A stretch of DNA of 64,000 nucleotides from Streptomyces sp. ISL-10 (GTDB lineage: Bacteria > Actinomycetota > Actinomycetes > Streptomycetales > Streptomycetaceae): contig NZ_JAGGOJ010000021.1 in assembly GCF_018614575.1 (NCBI RefSeq), positions 124,001 through 188,000 of the forward strand, written 5' to 3'. A program made the position numbers and the translations under genes. Of this stretch, positions 19,136-28,242 are shown in pieces; position 1 is the stretch's first letter; each line of letters starts with the position of its first letter. The notes under the pieces are model-generated. The model was not told the origin of the DNA. It did not search any database and saw only the letters and a list, made by a program, of their open reading frames with translations.

Positions 19136-21402
19136 CTAGGCGTCGGTGCGCACCAGGCCGAGCCGCTGGGTGGCGCGGGTGCAGGCCACGTAGAGGTCAT
19201 TCACGCCGCGCGGGGAGCCGGAGCGGATCAGCTCGGGCTCGACCACGATCACCGTGTCGAACTCCAGTCCCTTCGCCGCCTTCGGGTCGAGCAGCACGAC
19301 GGGCCTGGTCAGGTCCGGCTCCACGCCCGCGGCCGCCTCCGGCAGCTCGGCCGCGAGCGCCGGGAGCAGCGCGGTGGGCGCGATCACCGCGAGCCGCCCC
19401 TCGTGCGGCGCCTGGGCGACCTCCGCCGCCACCGTGCGGGCGAGGTCGTCCCGGGCGACGGCGACCTGGCGGGGTGCCACGCCGGTCGAGCGCACGGAGC
19501 GCGGCGGCTCGAACGCCGGGTCCTCGCTGCGCCGCACCTCGGCCGCGAGCGCCATGATCTCGGCGGGCGTGCGGTAGTTGACGCCCAGCCGGGTGTGCGC
19601 GAAACGGTCGCCTACGTACGGCTGGAGGATCTCCTGCCACGATCCGCTGCCCGCCGCGTCCCCCGTCTGCGCCGGGTCGCCGACGAGGGTCATCGACCGG
19701 GTCGGGCAGCGGCGCATCAGCAGCCGCCAGGCCATCGCGGACAACTCCTGCGCCTCGTCGACGATGATGTGCCCGAACGCCCAGGTGCGGTCGGCGGCGG
19801 CGCGGGCGGCCGCGCTGCGGTGGTCGGCCTCCTCCTGGCGTTCGGCCATGCGCTCGGCGTCGATGATGTCGTGCGCGGCGAGCACCTCGGACTCCTCGTC
19901 CTCGAACTCGTACGTCTGCGATCCGTGCGACAGCTCCAGCACGCCCTGCGCGTAGGCGATCCGGTCCTGGCGCTCGGCCTCGGCCGCGGCCCGCTCCGCG
20001 CTGTCGTCGACGCCGAGGAGCTCGGCGGCCTCGTCGAGAAGCGGTACGTCGGCGGGTGTCCAGGGACCCGTGGTGCGCCGGACCGCGTCCGCGTCCTCGG
20101 GGTCGAGGTACGGCTCCGGCTCGGCGAGGAGACCGGCGACGACCTGCTGCGGGGTGAGCGGGGGCCACAGCGCGTCGATGGCGGCGTGGACCTCGGCGCT
20201 GGTGGCGATCTCCTTGCCGAGCTGGGCGATGTCGTCGGGCCCCAGCAGGTTCCCGCCGCCGTACGGGTCGGCGCCGAGCCGGTCGGCGAGCTGCTCGGTC
20301 AGGGCGTCGATGACGCGGAACGCGAAGTGCGGGCGTGCCAGGTTGTGCGGCAGACCTGTGGCGCGGGCCCGGTCGCGGGCCTCGTACGCCATCTCGCGGT
20401 GCAGCAGCAGCGTCCCGTACTCGGCGTGGTCGATCTCCAGGGCCGGTTCGGGCAGTGTGCCGCCCTCCTCGCCCGTGGAGGCCGGCAGTGTCTCGGGGAG
20501 TGTCTGCCGGTCGGCGACGACGCGGGCCAGGACGTCCGCCATCGTGGCCGCGCCCTTGACGGCCGCGGCGCGCGGGGTGTCGGTGCCGGTGGCGTGCACG
20601 CCGGGAAACAGCTCGCCCATGGTGGACAGCAGGACGCCGGTCTCGCCGAGGGAGGGCAGGACTTCTCCGATGTAGCCGAGGAACGCGGGGTTGGGGCCGA
20701 CGATCAGGACGGCGCGGCGGGCGAGCTGCTCGCGGTGGGCGTACAGGAGGTAGGCCGCGCGGTGCAGCGCCACCGCGGTCTTGCCCGTGCCCGGTCCGCC
20801 CTCGACGACGAGCACGCCGTGGCGCGGGGCGCGGATGATGCGGTCCTGTTCGGCCTGGATGGTCTGCACGATGTCGGCCATGCGCCCGGTACGGGCGGCG
20901 CCGAGCGCGGCGAGCAGCACCTCGTCGGCGTCGTGCGCCTCGTACCCGGTGCGGGTGGTGTCCGCGAGGTCGAGGATCTCGTCGTGGAGCGCGGTGACGG
21001 TCCGGCCTGCGGTGCTGATGTGCCGCCGGCGGCTCAGGCCCATCGATTCGTGCCCGGTTGCGAGGTAGAAGGGCCGGGCGACGGGTGCGCGCCAGTCGAT
21101 GAGCAGCGGGGTGCGCTGCGGATCGTCCCTGCGCATTCCGATTCGGCCGATGTGATGGCGTGTGCCGTCCTTGAGATCGATGCGGCCGAAACACAGACCG
21201 TTGTCGACCGCATTGAGCGCGGAGAGGTGCGCACCGTGTTCGGCGACGCCACGTCCCGTTCGACACGCGACTGGGCGAGACCGGTGCTGGCCTGCCTCAA
21301 CGTGGTCGCGATGGCGCCTTCGGCCTCCTCGCGGAGCGCGTCGAGACGCTCGTAGAGCCCGGTGATGAATTGCTGCTCGTTCTGCAATTCCTCGGTTGAC
21401 AA
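19136..21402 (-). pseudogene. helD: HelD-like RNA-polymerase-associated helicase, reading frame broken by a 1-base deletion
   Basis: Superfamily 1 ATPase of the HelD type, which releases stalled RNA polymerase. TTG at 21402 (AGGAG five bases before) gives MSTEELQNEQQFITGLYERL, continuing to RVERDVA. One C appears to be missing beside 21247 (plus strand), so translation shifts and stops near 21034. The correct frame resumes at once as HLSALNAVDNGLCFGRI and runs to the stop at 19136, with Walker A GGPGTGKTAVALHRAAYLL, VDEAQELSAMAWRLL and a C-terminal YVACTRATQRLGL. Adding one base makes exactly 756 codons, the usual size. Either a very recent mutation or a sequencing error: the rest of the frame shows no decay. 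Confidence 0.85.
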
Positions 21403-21505
21403 TTCAGCTCCTGCCGCGATATGGTGTCGCCAATGAACTTCTCCGCGTTTATCGCCGTACCGTGAAGTCGACGAACACGGAAACAATTAATATACGCAGA
21501 GCAAG

Positions 21506-21539
21506 ACCCCGGCCGTCAATTCGGTTCCGGGGTATTTTT
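21506..21539 (+). terminator. U-tailed terminator-like hairpin upstream of helD, plus strand
   Basis: ACCCCGG (21506-21512) pairs with CCGGGGT (21527-21533), with an inner CCG/CGG helix, followed by ATTTTT. It points away from helD although no annotated gene reads into it from the left. It may end a short transcript arising in the helD promoter region. Confidence 0.55.
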
Positions 21540-21545
21540 CTGCGC

Positions 21546-21710
21546 ATGGACACATCGGCGGAGATATCGCCGGGCATTGTCCCGGCGACGGCGCTGCTGC
21601 ACGACGACGACCTCGCCGGGCGCGCACTGCGTGCGGGGGACGAGGTCGACGTCCTGATCGCCGGGGTCGGCGTCGTACGGCACCGGGTGCGCCTCACGCT
21701 CGCCCGGTAG
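21546..21710 (+). CDS. Possible small protein of 54 residues, function unknown
   Basis: ATG at 21546 opens a frame ending LRAGDEVDVLIAGVGVVRHRVRLTLAR. That pattern, a GD-x-V/V-x-x-x-I/x-G-x-G/R motif, loosely resembles the last strand pair of fumarylacetoacetate-hydrolase-fold proteins, so this may be a fragment rather than a gene. There is no clear ribosome binding site; a U-tailed hairpin lies just before it. It sits between helD (divergent) and the convergent thioredoxin gene. Low confidence. Confidence 0.3.
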   Translation: MDTSAEISPGIVPATALLHDDDLAGRALRAGDEVDVLIAGVGVVRHRVRLTLAR

Positions 21711-21719
21711 GGGTGTTCG

Positions 21720-22058
21720 TCAGCGCGCGAGCACGTCCTGGAGTTCCTCCAGGAGCCTGCGCTTGGGGCGGGCGCCGACCATCGAACGGACCGGCTCGCC
21801 GCCGTCGAAGACCAGCAGCGTCGGCAGCGACAGCACCCCGTACCGGGTCACCGTCTCCGGGTTCGCGTCCGCGTCGATCTGCACGACCTTCAGCCGGTCG
21901 GTCTCCTCGCGGGAGACCGCGCTCAGCACGGGCGCGAGCTGGCGGCACGGGCCGCACCAGTCCGCGCCGAACTCCACCAGGACCGGGCGGTCGGCGCCCA
22001 GCACCTCGCCGTCGAAGTCCGCATCGGTCACCACGGCCACGTCCTTGGCCAGAATCAT
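21720..22058 (-). CDS. Thioredoxin
   Basis: A 112-residue single-domain thioredoxin with the redox motif WCGPC (FGADWCGPCRQLAPVL) and the cis-proline loop SLPTLLVFDGG. It reduces protein disulphides in the cytoplasm. ATG 22058 is preceded by GGAGG at 7-8 bases; an adjoining GTG at 22061 is the alternative. It directly follows the MerR gene (stop at 22062), so both are one operon. A MerR/thioredoxin pair suggests a thiol or redox stress response. Confidence 0.92.
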   Translation of the reverse strand: MILAKDVAVVTDADFDGEVLGADRPVLVEFGADWCGPCRQLAPVLSAVSREETDRLKVVQIDADANPETVTRYGVLSLPTLLVFDGGEPVRSMVGARPKRRLLEELQDVLAR

Positions 22059-22061
22059 CAC

Positions 22062-22454
22062 TCAGCCTCCGAATTCGCATCTGGGTTCCGGACCGTCCCG
22101 CAGCTCCGCCTCGGCGCGCAGCAGTTGCGCGCCGACGTGCGCACGCACCGATCGCAACCGGTCGATGAGCGCGTCCAGCTCGGCGAGCTTGGCCCGGTAC
22201 ACGGCGAGCGAGGCGGGGCAGGAGTCTCCGGCCGGGTGCCCGGCGCGCAGGCATTCGACGAACGGCCGCGTCTCCTCCAGGTCGAACCCGAAGTCCTGCA
22301 GGGTCCGGATCTGCTGGAGCAACCGCAGATCGTCCTCGTCGTAGGTGCGGTAGCCGTTCACCGCGCGCCGGGCTGGCAGGAGCCCGCGGGACTCGTAGTA
22401 GCGCAGGGTGCGGGTGGTGGTGCCGGCCCGCTCCGCAAGCTCGCCGATTCGCAT
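22062..22454 (-). CDS. MerR-family transcriptional regulator
   Basis: 130 residues with an N-terminal winged HTH (MRIGELAERAGTTTRTLRYYESRGLL) and the NGYRTYDEDDL helix of MerR proteins, then a short coiled-coil effector region. Two cysteines, one in DSCPASL and one near the C-terminus (PRCEFGG), could sense thiol stress or a metal; this is inference. It is co-transcribed with thioredoxin. A MerR-type palindrome lies just upstream, suggesting autoregulation. Confidence 0.9.
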   Translation of the reverse strand: MRIGELAERAGTTTRTLRYYESRGLLPARRAVNGYRTYDEDDLRLLQQIRTLQDFGFDLEETRPFVECLRAGHPAGDSCPASLAVYRAKLAELDALIDRLRSVRAHVGAQLLRAEAELRDGPEPRCEFGG

Positions 22455-22469
22455 GTCCCCGACCGTAAT

Positions 22470-22489
22470 CCTTGACGCCGACGTGAAGG
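22470..22489 (-). promoter_or_regulatory. Putative MerR operator
   Basis: CCTTGACG-N4-CGTGAAGG, a 20-base palindrome with 7 of 8 arm bases matching, 16 bases upstream of the merR-like start codon. MerR proteins bind CCTT...AAGG palindromes placed between -35 and -10, so this probably controls the regulator-thioredoxin operon. Confidence 0.6.
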
Positions 22490-22508
22490 CAACGGCGCGG
22501 GCCGCCGC

Positions 22509-23030
22509 TCAACCGCGGCGCGGCAGCAGCGGCTTGCGCTCCAGAGGTGAGGTCAGCACGATCGACGTCGTGGTGCGGCCGAGCGCCGACACCTGTTCCA
22601 GCACGTCCTCCAGGTGGACCGTGTCGGTCACGGCGACCTTGAGGATCCAGCAGTCCTCCCCCACGACGTGGTGCGCCTCGATCACCTCGGGGCGTTCCAG
22701 CAGCTCCAGCGTCCTCGGGTGCTTGAAGTTGTATCCGCCGTGCGGATTGACCCGGATGAAGGCCTGGATTCCGTGACCGAGCCGGGTGGGCGAGACATGC
22801 GCCCCGTAACCCGTGATCACCCCGGACGCCTCCAGCCTGCGCACGCGTTCGGTGACCGCCGCCGGACTGAGCCGGACCCGGCGCCCGAGCTCGCTGAGCT
22901 TGACGCGACCGTCGCTCTGGAGGATCTGAAGGATGTGCCGGTCGACGGCGTCCAGAGCGGCCACCGACGTTTCGTCGGCAGCGGACCTCGGTTGCCGTGG
23001 TTCTTTCGGCGCAGCGGCCCGATCTCCCAT
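22509..23030 (-). CDS. Lrp/AsnC-family transcriptional regulator
   Basis: 173 residues: winged HTH (DAVDRHILQILQSDGRVKLS, RLSPAAVTERVRRLE) followed by the RAM ligand-binding domain (VIEAHHVVGEDCWILKVAV, LEDVLEQVSALGRTTTSIVL). Such proteins sense amino acids. ATG 23030 follows GGGGGAG. It is divergent from the epimerase/aldo-keto reductase pair with only 85 bases between start codons, so it likely regulates itself and that pair. A basic N-terminal tail of about 25 residues precedes the HTH. Confidence 0.92.
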   Translation of the reverse strand: MGDRAAAPKEPRQPRSAADETSVAALDAVDRHILQILQSDGRVKLSELGRRVRLSPAAVTERVRRLEASGVITGYGAHVSPTRLGHGIQAFIRVNPHGGYNFKHPRTLELLERPEVIEAHHVVGEDCWILKVAVTDTVHLEDVLEQVSALGRTTTSIVLTSPLERKPLLPRRG

Positions 23031-23115
23031 GACTCCCCCTTCATGCCGCGGCCCGCAAACATAACACTGGTGCATCGTAAGGAAATCGGCGGCAGGAAAT
23101 GAGGATCCGGGGCGG

Positions 23116-24036
23116 ATGAGAGACGTACTGGTCATCGGAGGAAATCGGTATTTCGGAAAGCGGCTGATATCCCGGCTGCTGGATTCCGGCGACCGGGTCA
23201 CCGTCCTCAATCGCGGTTCGTCGGCCCCACCCGCGGGCGTGACCCGACTGACCGCCGACCGTTCCGATGAGCCCGCGCTGCGGTCGGCGCTCGGCACGCG
23301 CACCTTCGACGTGGTGATCGACCAGGTCTGCTACACGCCGCGCCAGGCGGACATCGCCCGCCGGGTGTTCGCCGGCCGCACCGGCCGTCATGTCATGACG
23401 TCCACCGTCGAGGTGTACGAGTACGAGGACTCGGCCGCGCCGGTCCGCGAGGAGGCGGTCGACCCGCTCACCGTACCCGTCGACCTCGCCGCGCCCTGGG
23501 ACGACGCCGGCTACCTCGACGAGCACTACGGCGAGGGGAAGCGGCAGGCGGAGGCGGTCTTCGCGGCGGGCACGGCGTTCGACTGGGTCTCGGTGCGGGT
23601 CGCCCATGTGCTGGGCGGTGACGACGACTTCACGGGCCGGCTGGAGCACTACGCGACCCGGATGCGCACCGGCAGCCCCGTCGCGGTGCCGGTGAGGAAT
23701 CACCCCGCGACGTACATTCATGTGGAGGAGATCGCCGACTTCCTTTTCTGGACGGCCGGTCAGGACTTCACGGGCCCGGTGAACGCGAATTCGCACGGCC
23801 CGCTCACAACCGCCGACATCTGCGCGGCCATCGGCCGCCGGACGGGCACCGAAGCGCAATTCACCACGGTGGAGGTGGGTGAGACGTCGCCGTTCTCGTT
23901 CGCCCGCTCCTACGGCATGGACAACACCCGGGCCACCGCACTGGGCTTCACGTTCGGGCACACCTCCGACTGGCTCGACCGGGCCGCGGCCGAGACGCTC
24001 GGCGCGCACACGGTGGACGCGGAGGCCCGGCGATGA
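23116..24036 (+). CDS. NAD-dependent epimerase/dehydratase-like reductase
   Basis: 306-residue extended SDR-like protein. Rossmann motif near the N-terminus VLVIGGNRYFGKRLISRLL (GGNRYFG instead of GxxGxxG, as in isoflavone-reductase-like and chloroplast RNA-binding-like SDRs). Later YGEGKRQAEAVF provides the YxxxK-like pair. Its stop overlaps the aldo/keto reductase start (ATGA), so they act in one operon. Substrate unknown; a sugar or small carbonyl compound is likely. Divergent from the Lrp regulator. Confidence 0.8.
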   Translation: MRDVLVIGGNRYFGKRLISRLLDSGDRVTVLNRGSSAPPAGVTRLTADRSDEPALRSALGTRTFDVVIDQVCYTPRQADIARRVFAGRTGRHVMTSTVEVYEYEDSAAPVREEAVDPLTVPVDLAAPWDDAGYLDEHYGEGKRQAEAVFAAGTAFDWVSVRVAHVLGGDDDFTGRLEHYATRMRTGSPVAVPVRNHPATYIHVEEIADFLFWTAGQDFTGPVNANSHGPLTTADICAAIGRRTGTEAQFTTVEVGETSPFSFARSYGMDNTRATALGFTFGHTSDWLDRAAAETLGAHTVDAEARR

Positions 24037-24911
24037 GGTACCGCATGCTCGGTGACATACGCGTCGGGGCGATCGGATACGGGGCGATGCCCCTGTCCAT
24101 CGAGGGGCATCCGGACGAACGGCAGGCCGTCGCCACCGTCCACGCCGCGCTGGACGCGGGCGTCACCCTGATCGACACGGCCGACTCGTACCACGTGCCC
24201 GGCGGTGAACCGGGGGCAGGCGAACGGCTCGTGGCCCGCGCGCTCGCCTCGTACGGCGGGGACACCGACACCGTGCTCGTCGCCACCAAGGGCGGCCGGG
24301 GCCGCGCGGCCGACGGCGGCTGGACGGTCGACGGCGACCCGCGGTACATCAAGCGGGCCGCGCGGGCTTCGCTCGCCCGGCTGGGCGGCGCCGCGATCGG
24401 GCTGTACCAGCTCCACAAGCCGGACCCGGCGGTCCCGTACGCCGACTCGGTCGGCGCGCTGCGGGACCTGCTGGAGGAGGGGACGATCCGCTACGCGGGG
24501 ATCTCCAACGCCGACAGGGACCAGATCGCGCTGGCACACGACATGCTGGGCGACCGGTTGGTGTCCGTACAGAACCGCTACTCGCCCGAGGTGCGCTCCA
24601 GCGAGCCCGAACTGCGGCTGTGCGCGGAGCTGGGGACGGCGTTCCTGCCGTGGAGCCCGCTCGGCGGGATCTCGCGCAGTTCCCTGGACGGGCCGTCGGC
24701 GCTCGCCGCGGCCGGGCCGTACGCGGCCTTCCACTCGGTGGCGCGTGAGCGGGGCGTCAGCCCCCAGAGGATCGCGCTCGCCTGGCTCCTGGCGAAGTCG
24801 CCCACGGTCGTGCCGATTCCCGGGGCGAGCCGCCCGGGCAGTGTCATCGACTCCGCCGCGGCGGCGGATCTGGTGCTGACGGAGGCGGAGTTGGCGGCGC
24901 TGGACGCATGA
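24033..24911 (+). CDS. Aldo/keto reductase
   Basis: 292-residue NADPH-dependent carbonyl reductase with a (beta/alpha)8 fold. The catalytic tetrad is visible: D and Y in TLIDTADSYHVPGG, K in VATKGGRG, H in YQLHKPDP. The C-terminal cofactor-binding stretch SPTVVPIPGASRPG is typical. Translationally coupled to the epimerase-like gene before it. Substrate unknown. A strong terminator follows. Confidence 0.92.
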   Translation: MRYRMLGDIRVGAIGYGAMPLSIEGHPDERQAVATVHAALDAGVTLIDTADSYHVPGGEPGAGERLVARALASYGGDTDTVLVATKGGRGRAADGGWTVDGDPRYIKRAARASLARLGGAAIGLYQLHKPDPAVPYADSVGALRDLLEEGTIRYAGISNADRDQIALAHDMLGDRLVSVQNRYSPEVRSSEPELRLCAELGTAFLPWSPLGGISRSSLDGPSALAAAGPYAAFHSVARERGVSPQRIALAWLLAKSPTVVPIPGASRPGSVIDSAAAADLVLTEAELAALDA

Positions 24912-25007
24912 GCGTCCGCACGGACCGCCCCGGAGGTCCCGGAGGTACGGAGTCCCGGAGATCCCCGGGGTGGCCCCGGACCGCGACGCCGGGCGCTGGA
25001 CAGCGGT

Positions 25008-25042
25008 GTGCGCCGGGCCCGAGGGGGTGGGGCCCGGCGCAC
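25008..25042. terminator. Strong bidirectional terminator between the aldo/keto reductase and dctA
   Basis: GTGCGCCGGGCCC (25008-25020) pairs perfectly with GGGCCCGGCGCAC (25030-25042), 13 pairs with a 9-base loop, between two convergent genes. Confidence 0.85.
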
Positions 25043-25059
25043 TCCGGTGGCAGTGAGGA

Positions 25060-26433
25060 TCAGACCTTCACGGGCTCGCGCTCGTCGTCCCGCGGATGCG
25101 GAACGCCGGTCACCGTGTCCGCGGCCTCGTGCGGTGCGTGGTCGTCCAGCAGCGTCTTCTCGTCGAACGGCAGACGTCCCGCGAGGACCTCCCGCACCTG
25201 CCCCTTGTCGATCTCCTTGGTCCAGGTGCCGATCAGCACCGTCGCGACGGCGTTGCCCGCGAAGTTCGTCAGGGCCCGCGCCTCGCTCATGAAGCGGTCG
25301 ATGCCGACGATCAGGCCCACACCGTCGACCATCTCCGGCCGGTGCGACTGCAGGCCGCCCGCGAGCGTCGCCAGGCCGGCTCCCGTGACGCCCGCCGCAC
25401 CCTTGGATGCGACGAAGAGGAACAGCAGGAGCGCGATCTGCTCCCCGATCGACATCGGGTTGCCCATGGCGTCGGCGATGAAGAGCGAGGCCATGGTCAT
25501 GTAGATCATGGTGCCGTCGAGGTTGAAGGAGTATCCGGTCGGGACGGTGATGCCGACGACCGGCTTGCTCACGCCCAGGTGCTCCATCTTCGCGATGAGC
25601 CGCGGCAGGGCGGACTCGGAGGAGGAGGTGGAGAGGATCAGCAGGAACTCCCGGCCCAGGTACTTGAAGAGGGAGAGGATGTTGAGGCCCGCGACGATCC
25701 GCAGGAGCGCGCCGAGCACGATGACCACGAAGAGGAAGCAGGTCACGTAGAAGCCGAGCATCAGCACGGCGAGGCTCTTGAGCGCGTCGAGACCGGCCGA
25801 ACCGGTCACCGCGGCGATCGCGCCGAACGCGCCGATCGGGGCCGCCCACATCACCATGCCGAGAATGCGGAAGACGAGGCGCTGGATGTGCTCGATGCCG
25901 CGCAGCACCGGCCGGCCGGCCGGGCCCATGGCCTGGAGCGCGAAGCCCGCGAACAGGGCGACGAGGAGAGTCTGCAGGACCTCGCCGCCGGTGAAGGCGG
26001 AGACGATCGTGGTCGGGATGATCCCGAGCAGGAACTCGGTCGTGTCCTTGGCCTCGGCAGTGACCTGCTCCTGGCCCGCCTCCTTGACCGCGTCGGTCAC
26101 CGCGAGGCTCGAACCGGGGTCCAGGATGTTGCCGACGACCAGGCCGATCCCCAGGGCGACCAGCGACATCACCACGAAGTAGCCGAGCGCGATACCGCCG
26201 ACCGCGCCTACCTTGGCGGCCTTGCGCACCGAGCCGATGCCCAGCACGATCGTGCAGAAGATGATCGGCGAGATCATCATCTTGATCAGGTTCACGAACC
26301 CGGTCCCGATCGGCTTGAGCTCGACGGCGAAGTCGGGAGCGACCAGGCCGACGGCGATACCGAGCGCCACCGCGATGATCACGGCGATATAGAGATAGTG
26401 GGTACGGTCCCGCCTGACGGCTCCTGTGGCCAC
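25060..26433 (-). CDS. dctA: C4-dicarboxylate:cation symporter DctA
   Basis: Takes up succinate, fumarate and malate with protons or sodium. 457 residues of the DAACS (SLC1-like) family with 8 TM helices and two re-entrant loops: the serine-rich loop STSSSESALPRL and the GYSFNLDGTMIYM motif of the substrate site, plus TGAGLATLAG in the second loop. GTG 26433 is preceded by GAGGAGGA at 4 bases, better than an in-frame ATG at 26463. Divergent from a sensor kinase of the DcuS/CitA type, which presumably controls it in response to external C4 acids. Confidence 0.92.
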   Translation of the reverse strand: MATGAVRRDRTHYLYIAVIIAVALGIAVGLVAPDFAVELKPIGTGFVNLIKMMISPIIFCTIVLGIGSVRKAAKVGAVGGIALGYFVVMSLVALGIGLVVGNILDPGSSLAVTDAVKEAGQEQVTAEAKDTTEFLLGIIPTTIVSAFTGGEVLQTLLVALFAGFALQAMGPAGRPVLRGIEHIQRLVFRILGMVMWAAPIGAFGAIAAVTGSAGLDALKSLAVLMLGFYVTCFLFVVIVLGALLRIVAGLNILSLFKYLGREFLLILSTSSSESALPRLIAKMEHLGVSKPVVGITVPTGYSFNLDGTMIYMTMASLFIADAMGNPMSIGEQIALLLFLFVASKGAAGVTGAGLATLAGGLQSHRPEMVDGVGLIVGIDRFMSEARALTNFAGNAVATVLIGTWTKEIDKGQVREVLAGRLPFDEKTLLDDHAPHEAADTVTGVPHPRDDEREPVKV

Positions 26434-26559
26434 GGGGTCCTCCTCGTTTTCCGTTGCGTCCATGTCCCGATGGATGTCGTGAATATCCACCAGCCCTGTG
26501 ACCCCGGTCACCCTTGCGTTCGTTTCGTTCACACAAAACCGCCCAGGCAGACTGAACCC

Positions 26560-28242
26560 ATGCGCATTCCCCGTCCCCGCAGCCTCGCGGGCCAGCTCTT
26601 CGCGATGCAGGTCGTGCTGGTCGCCGCCGTCGTGGCGGGCTGCGCGCTCTTCGCGTACCTCATCGGCCGCTCCCAGGCCGAGGAGTCGGCCCGGCTGCAG
26701 ACCAGCGCCACCGCGTCCGCCGCCGCCCGCTCCCCGTCGGTCGTCGAGGCGGTCCGCTCCGGCGACCCCTCGGCGAAACTCCAGCCGTACGCGGAGGCAC
26801 TGCGCAAGGACGCGGGCATGGATTTCGTGGTGATCATGGACCCGCAGGGCCGGCGCTGGAGCCATCCGGAGCCCGGCCAGATAGGGCGGACGTATCTCGG
26901 TCACATCGAGCCCGCTCTGCGCGGCGAGATCTACAGCGAGCAGTACACGGGCACGCTCGGTCGGTCCGTACGCACCGTGGCGCCGGTGCGTGACGGCGGG
27001 CAGGTCGTCGCGCTCGTCAGCGCCGGCATCACGATCGAGGAGATCAGCGAGCAGGTCGCGAAGCAGCTCACGGCGCTGCTCGGCATGGCGGGCGGGGCGC
27101 TCGCACTGGGAGGCATCGGCACGTACGTGATCAACGCCAGGCTGCGCCGGCACACGCACGGCATGAACGCCGCCGAGCTGGGCCGGATGCACGACTACCA
27201 CCAGGCCGCGCTGCACGCCGTCCGCGAGGGCCTGGTCATGCTCGACGGCTCGCGGCGCATCGCGCTGGTCAACGACGGGGCCCGGGAGCTGCTGGGACTG
27301 GGCGAGGACGCCGTCGGCCGCCCGGTCGCGGAGCTCGGCCTGCCGGCCCCGCTCATGGGTGCACTGCTGGCGTCCGAGCCACGGGTCGACGAGGTGCACC
27401 TGACGGCGGACCGGGTGGTCGTGGTGAACACGCAGCCGGTCGTCGGGGGCGAGAAGCGCGGCACGGTGGTGACCCTGCGCGACCACACGGAGCTCCAGTC
27501 GCTGTCGGGCGAGCTCGACTCCGAGCGCGGGTTCTCCCAGGCCCTGCGCTCACAGGCCCACGAGGCGGCGAACCGGCTGCACACGGTGGTGTCGCTGATC
27601 GAGTTGGGCCGCGAGGACGAGGCGGTCGACTTCGCCACCGTGGAGCTGGAACTGGCGCAGGCCCTGACCGACCGTGTGGTGGGCGCGGTCGGCGAACCGG
27701 TCCTCGCGGCGCTGCTGTTGGGGAAGGCGGCGCAGGCGAACGAACGCGGTGTGGAGCTGGTGCTCGTGGAGGACAGCAGCATCGACGACGGCGTGCTGCC
27801 CTCGTCGCTGCCGTCGAGGGACCTGGTGACGATCCTGGGCAACCTGATCGACAACGCGGTGGACGCCGCGGGCGGCGTCGGGACGGAGGAGGCGGCCCTG
27901 GTGCCGGCGGACGTCGACGGCACCGGGCCGGTTCCCGCGGATCTGCGGGTCGTTCCGCCCCCGCCGGGCGGAGCCCGGGCGCGTGTCACCGTGACGGCGC
28001 GGGCCGAACGGGAGGAGCTGCTGCTGCGGGTCGCCGACACCGGACCCGGGGTCGACCCCGGGTCCGTCGAGGACGTCTTCCGCCGCGGCTGGTCCACCCA
28101 CGGCCCCGGGCGCGGCATCGGGCTGGCGCTCGTCCGCCAGGCGGTGCACCGTGGACACGGCACGATCACACTCACCAGCGGCCCTGACGGCGGCGCCGAG
28201 TTCACGGTCCGACTCCCCCTGAACACGGAGGCCCGCGAATGA
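26560..28242 (+). CDS. DcuS/CitA-type sensor histidine kinase
   Basis: 560 residues: TM1 near residues 8-34, extracytoplasmic sensor domain (about 35-180, Cache-like, with RTYLGHIEPALRGE), TM2 (about 175-195), a cytoplasmic PAS domain (GLVMLDGSRRIALVNDGARELLG), the phosphoacceptor region SQAHEAANRLHTVVSLIELG, then the ATPase domain with ILGNLIDNAVDAAGG and GRGIGLALVRQAV. An insertion rich in Gly/Pro/Val (about 450-480) lies inside the ATPase domain. It likely senses C4-dicarboxylates or citrate and controls the divergent dctA. Its stop overlaps the next start by 4 bases. Confidence 0.9.
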   Translation: MRIPRPRSLAGQLFAMQVVLVAAVVAGCALFAYLIGRSQAEESARLQTSATASAAARSPSVVEAVRSGDPSAKLQPYAEALRKDAGMDFVVIMDPQGRRWSHPEPGQIGRTYLGHIEPALRGEIYSEQYTGTLGRSVRTVAPVRDGGQVVALVSAGITIEEISEQVAKQLTALLGMAGGALALGGIGTYVINARLRRHTHGMNAAELGRMHDYHQAALHAVREGLVMLDGSRRIALVNDGARELLGLGEDAVGRPVAELGLPAPLMGALLASEPRVDEVHLTADRVVVVNTQPVVGGEKRGTVVTLRDHTELQSLSGELDSERGFSQALRSQAHEAANRLHTVVSLIELGREDEAVDFATVELELAQALTDRVVGAVGEPVLAALLLGKAAQANERGVELVLVEDSSIDDGVLPSSLPSRDLVTILGNLIDNAVDAAGGVGTEEAALVPADVDGTGPVPADLRVVPPPPGGARARVTVTARAEREELLLRVADTGPGVDPGSVEDVFRRGWSTHGPGRGIGLALVRQAVHRGHGTITLTSGPDGGAEFTVRLPLNTEARE

